In this document: one piece after another, positions 14,500-24,898 of the stretch
Layout of the letters: each line of letters starts with the position of its first letter
Numbering within the stretch: the first letter of the stretch is position 1
Assembly: GCA_943350175.1 (NCBI GenBank)
Contig: CALQZX010000013.1
Span: 1 to 32,082 of the forward strand
Direction of reading: 5' to 3'
Source: Parcubacteria group bacterium
GTDB taxonomy: Bacteria > Patescibacteriota > Microgenomatia > UBA1400 > PJMF01
DNA length: 32,082 nucleotides
Program-made: the position numbers and the translations under genes
Notes under the pieces: model-generated
Database searches by the model: none
What the model saw: the letters and a program-made list of their open reading frames with translations, nothing else
What the model was told of the DNA's origin: nothing

Positions 14500-16185
14500 T
14501 TACAATTCATTATTCTCAATCGAATTGTCCAAAAGCACTTCCGAAGAATCTTCGATAGCTTCTTTCCATTTGCCGAATTTACCCAGAATATTGCGGAAAT
14601 AAACCAATTCTTTGACGTCGAAGAGTATAGAAAAATACACGTAAACTAAAGTTGCTACGCTAGCAGTGGAGACAGTTATAGCAATCAAATCAATGGTTTT
14701 GGACGTGTCGAAAACCACTTCGTCTAAAATCTTGAATGGCAAATAAAGGAAAACAGCCATGAAAAAACTCGCGGCCAATATTTTCATCTGTGGAATCCAA
14801 AATTCTTGACTATTGAAACAAGAGATTTTTTTGTTGAGAAAGAAAAGAAACAAAGATAACTCCAAAAAGGCAGACAAAGAAATGGCCATGCCTAAGCCAA
14901 GCACGTCGAGTGAAAAAACAAAAACTGACAAATAAGCGACCAGCAAGTAAGCAAAAACCGTCACCAAAGTAATGATAAACGGAGTCTTAGTATCTTTAAG
15001 CGCGTGAAAGGCTCTAATTAAAAGCTGAACCATCGCTTGCGCAGCGATGGAGATGGCAATGATCGCCACCACCTTGCCAGTTAGAACAGTAGTTTTCCAA
15101 GGAAAATTATAGGTACCAAAAATCAAACGTACGATCGGCACACGCAAAATCAAAAGTAACACTGAGGCCGGCATGGCAAAAAAAGCAATTTGATTCAATG
15201 ACTGCAGTAATAAACGATTAAATTTGCCACGATCCTCTATGGCTGATTCTTCGGACAAGAAAGACAAAGAAGCTTGGGAAATAGGCACACCAAAAAAACG
15301 AATTGGCAAAGTCATCAAACGACTAGCCAATTTCACCACCACGAAACTAAGATCACCGATGGTGGTGGCAAAGAAACCCATGGCTAAGTTTTGGAACTCA
15401 GTAATACCGACCGTCAATAAACGTGGAGGCATCAATGAAAAAAGCTTTTTGACCGATGGAAAATTTAGATTGAAGTCAAGTTTAAAACGGAAGCCCATTT
15501 TCCAAACCAAAGGCAATTGCACTGCTGTGTGCAAAAAAGCTCCGATCAGAACACCTATACCAGCAGCATAGATGCCAAAATATTTGGCCAAGAAAACTGT
15601 GCCGAGCATGATGCCGAGATTATAAAAAATTGGCGCCAGAGCTGGAGCAACAAAACGCTGATAAGATTGCAAAATCCCTGTCAAGAAATTAGAAATGGCA
15701 AAGAAAAATTGTGCAAAAAGCATCAAGCGAGTCAACTTTACCGCAATTAAGATTTGATCAGGAGTAAATTCTTTACCAGTTCTAAAACCGGTGATTGCTG
15801 GAGCATAAATGTAAGCCAGTAGAGAGAAAATCAGAAAAATTAGAAGCACCCAATTCATGACAATTGAAGTAAAACGAAAGGCCTGTTCTTCATCTTTTTT
15901 CTTCAGTTCTGCAAAAAGAGGAATAAAAGAAGCTGCCAAAGCTCCCATAACGATGAGCTGAAAAATCATGTCTGGAATCTGAAAAGCTACTTGGAATGCC
16001 TCATAGGCTTGCTGAGATGCGTCACTGCCAAAAAATTGATTGATTAAGACTCTTTCACGCCACAAACCAAAAATTGAAGAAAAAACATTGGCTAAAGTGA
16101 TAACTACAGCAGCCGAAAGGATAGAATTTTGCTTTTTTTCTAACCATTTGCCATTAGTATTGAAAATTTTGGCGAGTGAAATCAC
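14500..16185 (-). CDS. murJ: Lipid II flippase MurJ (MviN family)
   Basis: 561 aa, rich in hydrophobic helices throughout (about 13-14), as expected for this MOP-superfamily flippase that moves lipid-linked peptidoglycan precursor across the cytoplasmic membrane. Family-typical stretches are seen: NVFSSIFGLWRERVLINQFFG near the N-terminus, AYEAFQVAFQIPDMIFQ, GALAASFIPLF, then LMLFAQFFFAISNFLTGIL. The start codon is GTG at 16185. A TAAAAT box lies 9 nt upstream of it, so the mRNA may have almost no leader. It diverges from rpsT and is followed at 38 nt by the pilN-like gene. Length is near the usual 510-550. Confidence in the family is high. Confidence 0.95.
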   Translation of the reverse strand: MISLAKIFNTNGKWLEKKQNSILSAAVVITLANVFSSIFGLWRERVLINQFFGSDASQQAYEAFQVAFQIPDMIFQLIVMGALAASFIPLFAELKKKDEEQAFRFTSIVMNWVLLIFLIFSLLAYIYAPAITGFRTGKEFTPDQILIAVKLTRLMLFAQFFFAISNFLTGILQSYQRFVAPALAPIFYNLGIMLGTVFLAKYFGIYAAGIGVLIGAFLHTAVQLPLVWKMGFRFKLDFNLNFPSVKKLFSLMPPRLLTVGITEFQNLAMGFFATTIGDLSFVVVKLASRLMTLPIRFFGVPISQASLSFLSEESAIEDRGKFNRLLLQSLNQIAFFAMPASVLLLILRVPIVRLIFGTYNFPWKTTVLTGKVVAIIAISIAAQAMVQLLIRAFHALKDTKTPFIITLVTVFAYLLVAYLSVFVFSLDVLGLGMAISLSAFLELSLFLFFLNKKISCFNSQEFWIPQMKILAASFFMAVFLYLPFKILDEVVFDTSKTIDLIAITVSTASVATLVYVYFSILFDVKELVYFRNILGKFGKWKEAIEDSSEVLLDNSIENNEL

Positions 16186-16216
16186 AGTAATTAGATTTTA
16201 GCATGGCGCGCTACGC

Positions 16217-16245
16217 TTGCCTAAACCAATTTCCTCTAGTATAAT
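16217..16245 (+). promoter_or_regulatory. Promoter of rpsT (leaderless arrangement)
   Basis: TTGCCT (-35, 16217-16222), a 17-nt spacer and a consensus TATAAT (-10, 16240-16245). The rpsT ATG is at 16253, only 7 nt after the -10, so transcription would begin at or next to the A of the start codon. No ribosome-binding site is possible with this start. Confidence 0.7.
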
Positions 16246-16252
16246 TAAGCTC

Positions 16253-16489
16253 ATGCCTATACTTAGAAACGCCAAAAAAGCTCTTAGAGTTAGTAAGAAA
16301 AAAACTATCATTAATGGTCAGCTAAAAACCAAGTTAAAGTCTGCCGTCGATGAGATGAAAAAGACCCCTGCAGCAGACAAATTGAGCGCTGCTTTTTCAG
16401 CCATTGATCGTGGTGTCAAAAAAAACATTTTACAGAAAAATAAGGCTGCTCGTGTCAAAGCCTCTCTCAGTAAATTGCTGAAAAAATAA
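16253..16489 (+). CDS. rpsT: 30S ribosomal protein S20
   Basis: 78 aa, very basic, all-helical. It begins MPILRNAKKALRVSKKK and continues with the S20 pattern of a Lys-rich first helix (IINGQLKTKLKSAVDEM) and an NKAARVKASLSKLLKK end, the usual bacterial S20 C-terminus. S20 binds 16S rRNA in the body of the small subunit. The ATG at 16253 is chosen over a longer TTG frame at 16217, because that upstream part would overlap the -35/-10 promoter and has no S20 homology. lepA follows after 40 nt and is probably co-transcribed. Confidence 0.95.
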   Translation: MPILRNAKKALRVSKKKTIINGQLKTKLKSAVDEMKKTPAADKLSAAFSAIDRGVKKNILQKNKAARVKASLSKLLKK

Positions 16490-16529
16490 ATTGGGTCGCA
16501 AGACCTCAATCGGAAGAAGTCTACCCACA

Positions 16530-18356
16530 ATGAAAAGCGATCCAAAAGATTTATCTTTGATTAGGAATTTTTCCATTATCGCTCATATCGACCACGGCAA
16601 GACCACCCTAACTGATGCTTTTTTGCGTCTAACTGGCGCTGTTACTGACCTCAAATTTCATGACCGCATGATGGACAGCAATCCCATCGAACAAGAAAAA
16701 GGCGTCACCATTAAATTAGCTCCTGTGCGCATGAATTACACCCATCTGGGCCAAGAATACATTCTTAATTTAATTGATACACCGGGACATGTTGACTTTG
16801 GTTATGAAGTTGATCGCTCACTCGCTGCTTGCGAAGGCGCGCTCTTGCTCATTGATGCCACTCAAGGTGTCCAAGCTCAGACTCTGGCTAATTATCAAAA
16901 AGCCAAAAATCTTAACCTCAAAATTATTCCTGTCATTAATAAAATCGATTTGCCATCAGCTAATGTTGAACAAAGCATTCTGGAAATCATGGAATTTTTC
17001 GACTTAAACGAAGAAGAGGTTTTAATGGTTTCAGCTAAAACCGGCGTGGGTGTAGAAAAAGTTCTGCAAAGAATCATTGAGCAGGTTCCCGCTCCTGGCA
17101 AAAAACTAATTCAAGAAGATCACATTCAAGAAAGCAATAAACTTCGCGCCCTGATCATCACTTCAAAATTTGATAATCATCAAGGCGCCATCGCTTACAT
17201 GCGTGTCGTAAATGGTGAAATTCGTAAAAGAGACCTTTACTTAAGTTTCAGCAAAACCAAATTCTTACCTGTCGAAATTGGTATTTTTGCTCCAGAAAAA
17301 GAAAAGAGAGACGTACTCAAAGAAGGCGAAGTGGGCTACATCGCCACTGGCCTTAAGGACATTTCTCTTCTGAAAGTTGGCGACACTATCACTAGCTTTG
17401 AGGACAAAGAAATGATTGAAGTTCTTCCTGGCTACAAAGAACCAACCCCCATGGTTTTTATGGAACTTTATCCAGTTGATAGTAAAGATTTTACCAATCT
17501 CAAAGATGCGATGGCCAAATTAACCATGCATGACAGTGCCCTACAATATCAAGGCACCCATTCCATTGCTCTTGGCAATGGCTTGCGCGTGGGTTTCTTG
17601 GGTATTTTCCATGCTGAAATTGTTCGTGAAAGGTTGATGAGAGAATTTGACTTAAATTTAATTGCTACCGCCCCATCAGTCACTTATCACATCCTAACCA
17701 CCAATGGCAAAACCATCGAGATTCATTCTCCAGCAGAAATGCCGGATATGAGCAGGGTTAAAACCATTCTTGAACCTTTTGCCAAATTAAGTATTTTTTG
17801 TCCAGAAGACTACGTTTCGGCAGTCATGAAACTTTGTAATGATAAAAGAGCTACTCTAGAAAATAGCATTGGCTCTGGCAATCGTATTCGTTTGGAATAT
17901 GTCATTCCTCTGGCCGAACTAATTACTGATTTTCATGACAAGCTCAAGTCAGTGACTTCTGGTTTTGCTTCCATGGAATATTTGCTTTTTGACTTCAGAG
18001 AAGTCAACGCGGTCAAAGTGGAAATTTTGGTTAATGGGGAGTCAGTTGAAGCTTTAAGCTTCATCACTGTGGCTGGCAACGTCGAGCTTAAAGCTCGCGC
18101 CATTGTCAAAAAATTAAAAGAAGTCATTCCTCGTCAATTATTTGAAATTCCTATTCAAGCTAGCATTGGCGCCAAAGTCATTGCCAGAGAAACCATCAAA
18201 GCCTGGCGTAAAGACGTCACAGCCAAATTATATGGCGGCGATCAAACCAGAAAAATGAAGTTGCTCAAGAAACAAGCTGAAGGTAAGAAAAAGATGAAGC
18301 AAATCGGCAAGGTTGAGCTAAACCAAGATGCTTTCTTGGCGGTGTTAGAAACTTAA
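16530..18356 (+). CDS. lepA: Elongation factor 4 (LepA), ribosome-associated GTPase
   Basis: 608 aa, matching the family's usual length of about 600. G1 AHIDHGKT is at residues 18-25, with G3 DTPGH and G4 NKID following. The G2 region reads GVTIKLAPVRM where most LepA proteins have GITIKAQ. The LepA-type domain order follows: GTPase, domain II, EF-G-like domains, and a C-terminal domain ending KKQAEGKKKMKQIGKVELNQDAF (basic LepA_C). LepA acts on stalled or mistranslocated ribosomes. The ATG at 16530 is preceded by GGAAGAAG 10 nt upstream. A TTG 39 nt earlier keeps the frame open but adds only non-conserved residues. Confidence 0.97.
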   Translation: MKSDPKDLSLIRNFSIIAHIDHGKTTLTDAFLRLTGAVTDLKFHDRMMDSNPIEQEKGVTIKLAPVRMNYTHLGQEYILNLIDTPGHVDFGYEVDRSLAACEGALLLIDATQGVQAQTLANYQKAKNLNLKIIPVINKIDLPSANVEQSILEIMEFFDLNEEEVLMVSAKTGVGVEKVLQRIIEQVPAPGKKLIQEDHIQESNKLRALIITSKFDNHQGAIAYMRVVNGEIRKRDLYLSFSKTKFLPVEIGIFAPEKEKRDVLKEGEVGYIATGLKDISLLKVGDTITSFEDKEMIEVLPGYKEPTPMVFMELYPVDSKDFTNLKDAMAKLTMHDSALQYQGTHSIALGNGLRVGFLGIFHAEIVRERLMREFDLNLIATAPSVTYHILTTNGKTIEIHSPAEMPDMSRVKTILEPFAKLSIFCPEDYVSAVMKLCNDKRATLENSIGSGNRIRLEYVIPLAELITDFHDKLKSVTSGFASMEYLLFDFREVNAVKVEILVNGESVEALSFITVAGNVELKARAIVKKLKEVIPRQLFEIPIQASIGAKVIARETIKAWRKDVTAKLYGGDQTRKMKLLKKQAEGKKKMKQIGKVELNQDAFLAVLET

Positions 18357-18463
18357 ATAAAAGAATTCAAACCTCGTTCATCTGGAGATTCCACCTGTGT
18401 ATTTATCAGATGAGAAAGAATCTAGGGATTCACTCAGTTTGAATTCTTTTATTTAAGTTTCTA
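18346..18463. repeat. 27-bp perfect long inverted repeat overlapping the lepA stop
   Basis: The arms at 18346-18372 and 18437-18463 are exact inverted copies over 27 bp, starting TAGAAACTTAAATAAAAG on the left. The left arm includes the last codons and stop of lepA. The 64-nt loop contains a second perfect 7-bp inverted repeat (TCATCTG 18378-18384, CAGATGA 18407-18413) and a small hairpin (GAATC-tagg-GATTC). It lies between convergent genes and may serve lepA as an unusual 3' end structure. It does not end in a classical hairpin with a T tract on the plus strand. Confidence 0.85.
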
Positions 18464-18485
18464 GAAAACTTCCTTTTAAAACAAA

Positions 18486-18517
18486 AAATCCCCCAAGCTT
18501 TTAAGCCTGAGGGATTT
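18486..18517 (-). terminator. Intrinsic terminator of the SurA-N-like gene
   Basis: On the minus strand the arms AAATCCCTCAGGCTT and AAGCTTGGGGGATTT pair over about 13-15 bp with two G-U pairs and a small loop. TTTTTTGTTTT runs on directly after them, 12 nt past the stop of the 18530-19279 gene. This is a textbook rho-independent terminator. Confidence 0.85.
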
Positions 18518-18529
18518 CCTTATTTATTA

Positions 18530-19279
18530 TTAATTTAAAGCGTTAGTGCTTGGAGCAAACTTAAAGTAATTAATCTTGGCAGTCTTCTTGATTTCTGCAA
18601 ACCATTTTTGCTGCTCAGAAGTCAACTTTTGTTGCTTCAATTGAGATTTGATATTTTCAGAGACTTCTTCGAGCTTTGCATTAGCGCCCATGGCATCCTT
18701 GTTTGCTTCGAAATAAGTTTTGACTTCATCATCGCTAACCATAATTTTGTCTGCTAGAAGCTTCTCTAAACCCTTACTAAGTGAGAGTTGTTCTTTGACT
18801 TGCGCTCTGGTTAAACCCTGAGCTTCCAAAAGGTCATCTAAGTTTTGGCCTTGAGCAGCTAATTGCTCCTCAATTTTAGATAATTCAGCGTCCATCTCTT
18901 CTGCTGTAACGACAACACCGGCTTTTTTGAGCTCTTGTTCTACCAACATCTTGAGAGTCATGTTCTCTAAAGCAGCTGAGGCATTCTGTTTTTCCAAATC
19001 ACGAATTAAGGCGAAACGAGTGACCGGGCGACCATTAACGCTGGCAACAATCACCTCATCTTTAAGCAAATAAACAGAAGCCAAGATCAATAAAAAGATC
19101 AAAGGCTTGATTAGATTTTTTGGCTCAATTTTTTTCTTAAGGATTACTGGGGTTGAAGCAACAACTGAAGAAGTCTTGACTGGATTTGACTTCTTAACTA
19201 CCTTTGGTGCAGGAGCGCTTTTGACTACTTTGACGGCGGTTTTCTTAACGATCTTTTTTTCTGTTTTTTTAACTGGCAT
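18530..19279 (-). CDS. Membrane-anchored SurA N-terminal-domain-like protein
   Basis: 249 aa. The first 55 residues are a Lys/Pro/Val-rich tail (MPVKKTEKKIVKK). A membrane helix spans about 56-73. Residues 75-235 match the SurA/PrsA N-terminal chaperone pattern: VIVASVNGRPVTRFALIRDL, a hydrophobic-and-KK helix with LVEQELKKAG, VVVTAEEMDAELSKIE, a long amphipathic helix, then ISDDEV-type VSDDEVKTYFEANKD. The parvulin catalytic domain that usually follows is absent, so this is a chaperone-like protein without isomerase activity. ATG 19279 is chosen over 19297 because GAGAGG sits 4 nt before it. Its TATAAT-like box is at 19309-19314 and its terminator is at 18486. Confidence 0.85.
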   Translation of the reverse strand: MPVKKTEKKIVKKTAVKVVKSAPAPKVVKKSNPVKTSSVVASTPVILKKKIEPKNLIKPLIFLLILASVYLLKDEVIVASVNGRPVTRFALIRDLEKQNASAALENMTLKMLVEQELKKAGVVVTAEEMDAELSKIEEQLAAQGQNLDDLLEAQGLTRAQVKEQLSLSKGLEKLLADKIMVSDDEVKTYFEANKDAMGANAKLEEVSENIKSQLKQQKLTSEQQKWFAEIKKTAKINYFKFAPSTNALN

Positions 19280-19308
19280 TTTTCCTCTCATATACATATA
19301 AAAAAATA

Positions 19309-19314
19309 ATTATA
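19309..19314 (-). promoter_or_regulatory. -10 box of the SurA-N-like gene
   Basis: TATAAT on the minus strand, 29 nt before the ATG at 19279, leaving a leader of about 20 nt that contains the GAGAGG ribosome-binding site (19284-19289). No convincing -35 is seen; that position falls in the left arm of the adjacent inverted repeat. Confidence 0.5.
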
Positions 19315-19390
19315 GATTGATTCTGATCCTTAATATAGTCCATAGAAGGAGCTGAGTAGCGTGACTATATTAAGAATCAGAATCTATCTA
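19313..19390. repeat. 28-bp imperfect inverted repeat between divergent genes
   Basis: The arms at 19313-19340 and 19363-19390 pair at 26 of 28 positions around a 22-nt loop (inner ends AATATAGTC/GACTATATT). The repeat lies between the -10 boxes of the two divergent genes and upstream of both, so neither simple transcript would contain it. That favours a DNA-level role (operator, cruciform or remnant of an inserted element) over a terminator. Confidence 0.8.
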
Positions 19391-19464
19391 GGTCATAAGA
19401 TAGCAAATTTTTAAGTAAAAACAAAGTAGGAAACGTGCATTTTATTTCGTTGGAAGTCTAGTGA

Positions 19465-19470
19465 TATAAT
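19465..19470 (+). promoter_or_regulatory. -10 box of the PH-domain protein gene
   Basis: TATAAT, 11 nt before the ATG at 19482. The predicted leader is at most about 5 nt. TTTATT at 19441-19446 (18-nt spacer) is a weak -35 candidate. Confidence 0.5.
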
Positions 19471-19481
19471 TAGACAGAAAT

Positions 19482-20132
19482 ATGCCTAATCACGCCAAAG
19501 ATCAAGTCAAGGATAAGCTAAAAAGAAAAATCGATGATTACTCGGAAGTAATGAAAAACGAACGAGCTTCTGGTAATTTCTTCAAGTCTTTTATCGCTAA
19601 ACCAGAAAACATTCATCTAGACATACAAGATAAAAATGAAAAAATCGTTTTAGTTCTGCGACAGCATCTCATCACTCAGGTCAGGGATGCCATAGGCTTA
19701 CTTGCCATTATTTTCTTACTTCCTGCTTTGCTTAAGTTTTCCGGATTTCTGGATGTTTTACCTGCAAATTTCCTAGGTGCTTTCAATATTTTTTGGATGG
19801 TACTCTCCATAGGCATGGTTTTTAAATCATTTCTAATTTGGTTTTTTAATGTTTACATAATTACTGATGAAAGAGTCATTGATGTGGATTTTGCTTCGAT
19901 GATTTATCGCAATGTATCTAGCGCCAAAATTGAAAATATTGAAGATGTAACTGCCCGCACCACAGGACCTTTGGCTGCGGTTTTTGACTATGGGACCATT
20001 CTCATTCAAACTGCAGGAGAGAAAACTCAGTTTGAGTTTGATCATGTCCCTCAACCAGCTAAAGTTACCAAACTTATCAATGAGCTGCTGATAGAAGAAG
20101 AAGCAGAAAAATTAGAAGGTAGAACTAGCTAA
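19482..20132 (+). CDS. Membrane protein with bacterial PH domain (bPH2/YdbT type)
   Basis: 216 aa. A charged N-terminal region (1-40) is followed by two membrane helices (about 70-90 and 98-122) and a cytoplasmic bacterial pleckstrin-homology-like domain from about 124. The latter shows the family pattern: ITDERVIDVD, then SSAKIENIEDV, then FDYGTILIQTAGE and a C-terminal helix (PAKVTKLINELL). Such proteins (formerly DUF304) are common small membrane proteins of unknown exact role, often linked to envelope stress or membrane organisation. The next gene starts 5 nt later, so the two form an operon. Its promoter faces that of the SurA-N-like gene. Confidence 0.85.
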   Translation: MPNHAKDQVKDKLKRKIDDYSEVMKNERASGNFFKSFIAKPENIHLDIQDKNEKIVLVLRQHLITQVRDAIGLLAIIFLLPALLKFSGFLDVLPANFLGAFNIFWMVLSIGMVFKSFLIWFFNVYIITDERVIDVDFASMIYRNVSSAKIENIEDVTARTTGPLAAVFDYGTILIQTAGEKTQFEFDHVPQPAKVTKLINELLIEEEAEKLEGRTS

Positions 20133-20137
20133 AAATT

Positions 20138-20359
20138 ATGATCAATATCTTTGATTTAGATTTAATTCAAATCGCTTTAAAATTTATTTTTGTTGTTGGA
20201 GCATTTTTCTACCTTGTTTATGCTTTTATAGTTTTTCGCCAAGTACAGGTCATGAAAAATACTTTAATAACAAGTTTTTCACCCATGGTGAACTTACTTG
20301 GGCTGCTTAATTTACTCTTGGCCGCTGCTCTTTTTGGCGGATTTATAATGTTTCTGTAG
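20138..20359 (+). CDS. Small two-helix membrane protein
   Basis: 73 aa with two hydrophobic helices (about 10-33 and 47-71) joined by a short polar loop (RQVQVMKNTLITSF). I do not recognise a function. It follows the PH-domain gene by 5 nt and probably works with it or in the same membrane process. It resembles the short conserved two-helix proteins often seen in Patescibacteria. It ends convergently with the 5S end of the rRNA unit. Confidence 0.75.
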   Translation: MINIFDLDLIQIALKFIFVVGAFFYLVYAFIVFRQVQVMKNTLITSFSPMVNLLGLLNLLLAAALFGGFIMFL

Positions 20360-20444
20360 TTTATACTCTGTAGACTAAAAATCACCAAAAAAACACCGTA
20401 CTGGTCGGCTATTTTCACGTAAAGAAACTTAGAAAAGGAAATAG

Positions 20445-20537
20445 GCTCGGTCTTTCGCCCATGCTCCAGACACTCCTTCGCATAAGCTCAGTCGTCCTCC
20501 GTCTCCACTTCGGACATTTCCTCGCTGGAGCTCGGTC
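20445..20537 (-). other. GC-rich structured element downstream of 5S rRNA, possible ncRNA
   Basis: This 93-nt stretch is clearly richer in G+C than its surroundings. It is bounded by two direct copies of GCTCGGTC (20445-20452, 20530-20537). Inside, GCTCCAG (20463-20469) and CTGGAGC (20525-20531) form a perfect 7-bp long-range helix, and GTCC/GGAC segments suggest an inner stem. Short frames on both strands cross it, but none looks like a real protein. It would be transcribed with the rRNA unit if transcription passes 5S. It could be a small structured RNA or a remnant of an inserted element. The rest of 20360-20444 is AT-rich with nothing clear. Confidence 0.4.
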
Positions 20538-20548
20538 AAAAACGCTTA

Positions 20549-20668
20549 ATTCTGGCCTCGACCTATCTTTGCAGGGGGAGAACCCCCAACTATTGTCAGC
20601 GCTGAAGCGTTTCAAGACTCTGTTCGGGATGGGAAGAGTTGGTACCACCTCGCTCTGGAGACCAGAAT
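20549..20668 (-). rRNA. rrf: 5S ribosomal RNA
   Basis: On the minus strand the sequence shows the conserved 5S core, with CCCATCCCGAACAG followed by a GGTACC-bearing arm, and terminal CTGG/CCAG strands that pair. An 18-nt helix (20538-20555 with 20662-20679; one G-U pair) encloses the gene and extends past the mature ends, acting as the processing stem. Its 3' strand ends in a T run and could help termination. The exact mature ends are estimated to within a few bases. Confidence 0.9.
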
Positions 20669-20862
20669 TAAACGTTTTTTGCACGCTTTGTGTACTGCGA
20701 TTTGTTCGCAATGCACAAATAATATGTTAATTAGCGGTTTTTATTCGCTAATAAGTGAAGCTAACTGCTTTATATCGAAATATAAAAGTTAGTAGTAAAA
20801 GATAAATCTTCCACTACTAACCTACTCAATAAGACTTTTCTGAAAACTGATATATATTTTGT

Positions 20863-23774
<2,912 letters not shown>

Positions 23775-24005
23775 ACAAAATATTTATCATTGAAATGTTC
23801 TCTTACTCAGTCTATTGAGTAACAGTTAGTTTGTAACCTAATAAATTAGGTTACAAGTTTCTTCACTTATTAAAGAACAAAGTTCTAATGTTTGAATTGC
23901 TCCAAACATCAAAATCTAGCAATTTGCTAGTTATTAGTCTCTAGAAATCTCGTAAGAAAAATCCAAAGCCTAATAAGCAGCAAACAACTTATCAACTCGT
24001 TTACT
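23775..24005 (-). other. Spacer between tRNA-Ala and 23S rRNA with processing and palindromic stems
   Basis: It contains the 5' strands of the 23S processing helix (23775-23788 and 23809-23821). It also has a 12-bp near-palindrome (TTGTAACCTAAT / ATTAGGTTACAA, near 23833-23858) and a 7-bp stem (TTACTCA/TGAGTAA) that competes with the outer processing helix. No tRNA-Ile or other gene is seen. Confidence 0.7.
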
Positions 24006-24082
24006 TGGTGGACCCTAAGGGGCTCGAACCCTTGGCCTCCACATTGCAAATGTGGCGCTCTAGCCAACTGAGCTAAGGGCCC
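24006..24082 (-). tRNA. tRNA-Ala (anticodon UGC)
   Basis: 77 nt including an encoded CCA end. The cloverleaf closes well: acceptor GGGCCCT with AGGGTCC, anticodon stem CCACA/TGTGG around TTTGCAA (anticodon TGC), and T-arm AAGGG-TTCGAGC-CCCTT. The acceptor has the G3-U70 wobble pair that identifies alanine tRNA. It is the first gene of the rRNA unit, where a 16S gene would normally precede it. Confidence 0.97.
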
Positions 24083-24263
24083 TTGCTTTAGTAAACTTGT
24101 GTTCAATTTAACGTGCTAAAAAACAATAAAATACTCTTAATACTTTCTTGTTCTTCTTTTTTTGCCTTTAACAGGCGGTTATCTTGAACGGAGGGAATCC
24201 TAAATCGGATTGTCGCGTATGCTCTTGTAAGCCTATCCCGAGAAGCTTTAGAGACAAAGAGTG
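24083..24263 (-). other. Leader of the tRNA-Ala/23S/5S unit
   Basis: About 180 nt between the promoter and tRNA-Ala. It has small hairpins (AATCC-gattta-GGATT; GCCT-gttaa-AGGC) and an AT-rich stretch before the tRNA. No 16S 3' end or anti-Shine-Dalgarno sequence (CCTCC on the minus strand in that context) and no coding region is seen. Confidence 0.6.
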
Positions 24264-24291
24264 ATTATATATAGAATCTATTTGATTTCAA
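24264..24291 (-). promoter_or_regulatory. Promoter of the tRNA-Ala/23S/5S unit
   Basis: TTGAAA (-35, 24286-24291), a 16-nt spacer and consensus TATAAT (-10, 24264-24269) on the minus strand, about 180 nt before tRNA-Ala. Its presence supports an independent transcription unit lacking 16S. Confidence 0.75.
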
Positions 24292-24328
24292 GAGGGAGTT
24301 TCATATGAATTAGAGCTAGAATGAGATC

Positions 24329-24889
24329 ATGAATGAAAGTGACCATCAAAAAAATGAAAATATGAGTTTCTCTGGAAGAATTGAGAAATTTAAAGAGCAA
24401 GTTAAAGAAAAACTAAAGGAGATGCATCGCGTCAAATCTTCAAAAGAGCTTTTTGTCTCCTTTAATCGACTTCAAAACTATGAGGGATTTCAATTTGAAA
24501 TTAATTTAGAAGAAATGAATTATTATCCAGGACTAAGTTTTAAGAGTGGAGAAAAAGTCACGGCAAAAGTAATTAAAGTTGAGGCGATGCCAACAGATTA
24601 TAACGATGAAATTCACGCCAATGGAGACCTAATTCGAGGAGTAGTCATTTTCAATGTAGAGGTCACAGATAAAAATGGCCAAAAAAATGAGATTCATGTT
24701 AGATTCTGGGGTGAGTCAGACAAAATAAAAACCTATCCGACTCATGAAGAATATAGGGCAAAGAATGGAATTTCAAACACCAAAGTTCTATTTAACGAAA
24801 AATCTCTTAAGTTGGGACTAGCAAAAGCGATCTCTATTTCAAGTGGAGCTGCTGCTTATCGTAAAGATCGCGAAAAAGTCTCCATCTAA
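24329..24889 (+). CDS. Hypothetical protein of 186 residues
   Basis: A charged helical N-terminus (GRIEKFKEQVKEKLKEM) is followed by a mainly beta region (ELFVSFNRLQNYEGFQFEIN; GEKVTAKVIKVEAM; GVVIFNVEVTDKNG; NEIHVRFWGESD) and a C-terminal part with LGLAKAISISSGAAAYRKD. No membrane segment or signal peptide is present. I do not recognise the family. A TAGAAT box (24317-24322) lies 6 nt before the ATG, so the mRNA may be leaderless. It points away from the rRNA promoter and converges with vapC, with only 9 nt between their ends. Confidence 0.75.
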   Translation: MNESDHQKNENMSFSGRIEKFKEQVKEKLKEMHRVKSSKELFVSFNRLQNYEGFQFEINLEEMNYYPGLSFKSGEKVTAKVIKVEAMPTDYNDEIHANGDLIRGVVIFNVEVTDKNGQKNEIHVRFWGESDKIKTYPTHEEYRAKNGISNTKVLFNEKSLKLGLAKAISISSGAAAYRKDREKVSI

Positions 24890-24898
24890 CTTACAATC

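Noticed and set aside
16217..16252. Extended N-terminus for S20 starting at 16217
   Set aside because: It would begin inside the promoter, uses TTG, and adds residues not found in S20.
16491..16529. Extended N-terminus for LepA starting with TTG at 16491
   Set aside because: The added 13 residues are not LepA-like and the ATG at 16530 fits the family start.
20385..20440. Terminator for the rRNA unit (CCG...CGG stem then T run near 20390-20405)
   Set aside because: Only 3-4 bp of stem could be formed before the T run, too weak to annotate.
20415..20730. Frames of 89-98 residues crossing the 5S gene on both strands
   Set aside because: They overlap 5S and the structured element, have odd composition and no start signals.
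24083..24328. A hidden 16S 3' end or tRNA-Ile in front of tRNA-Ala
   Set aside because: No anti-Shine-Dalgarno tail, 16S landmark or second cloverleaf is present; a promoter and a protein gene occupy the space.
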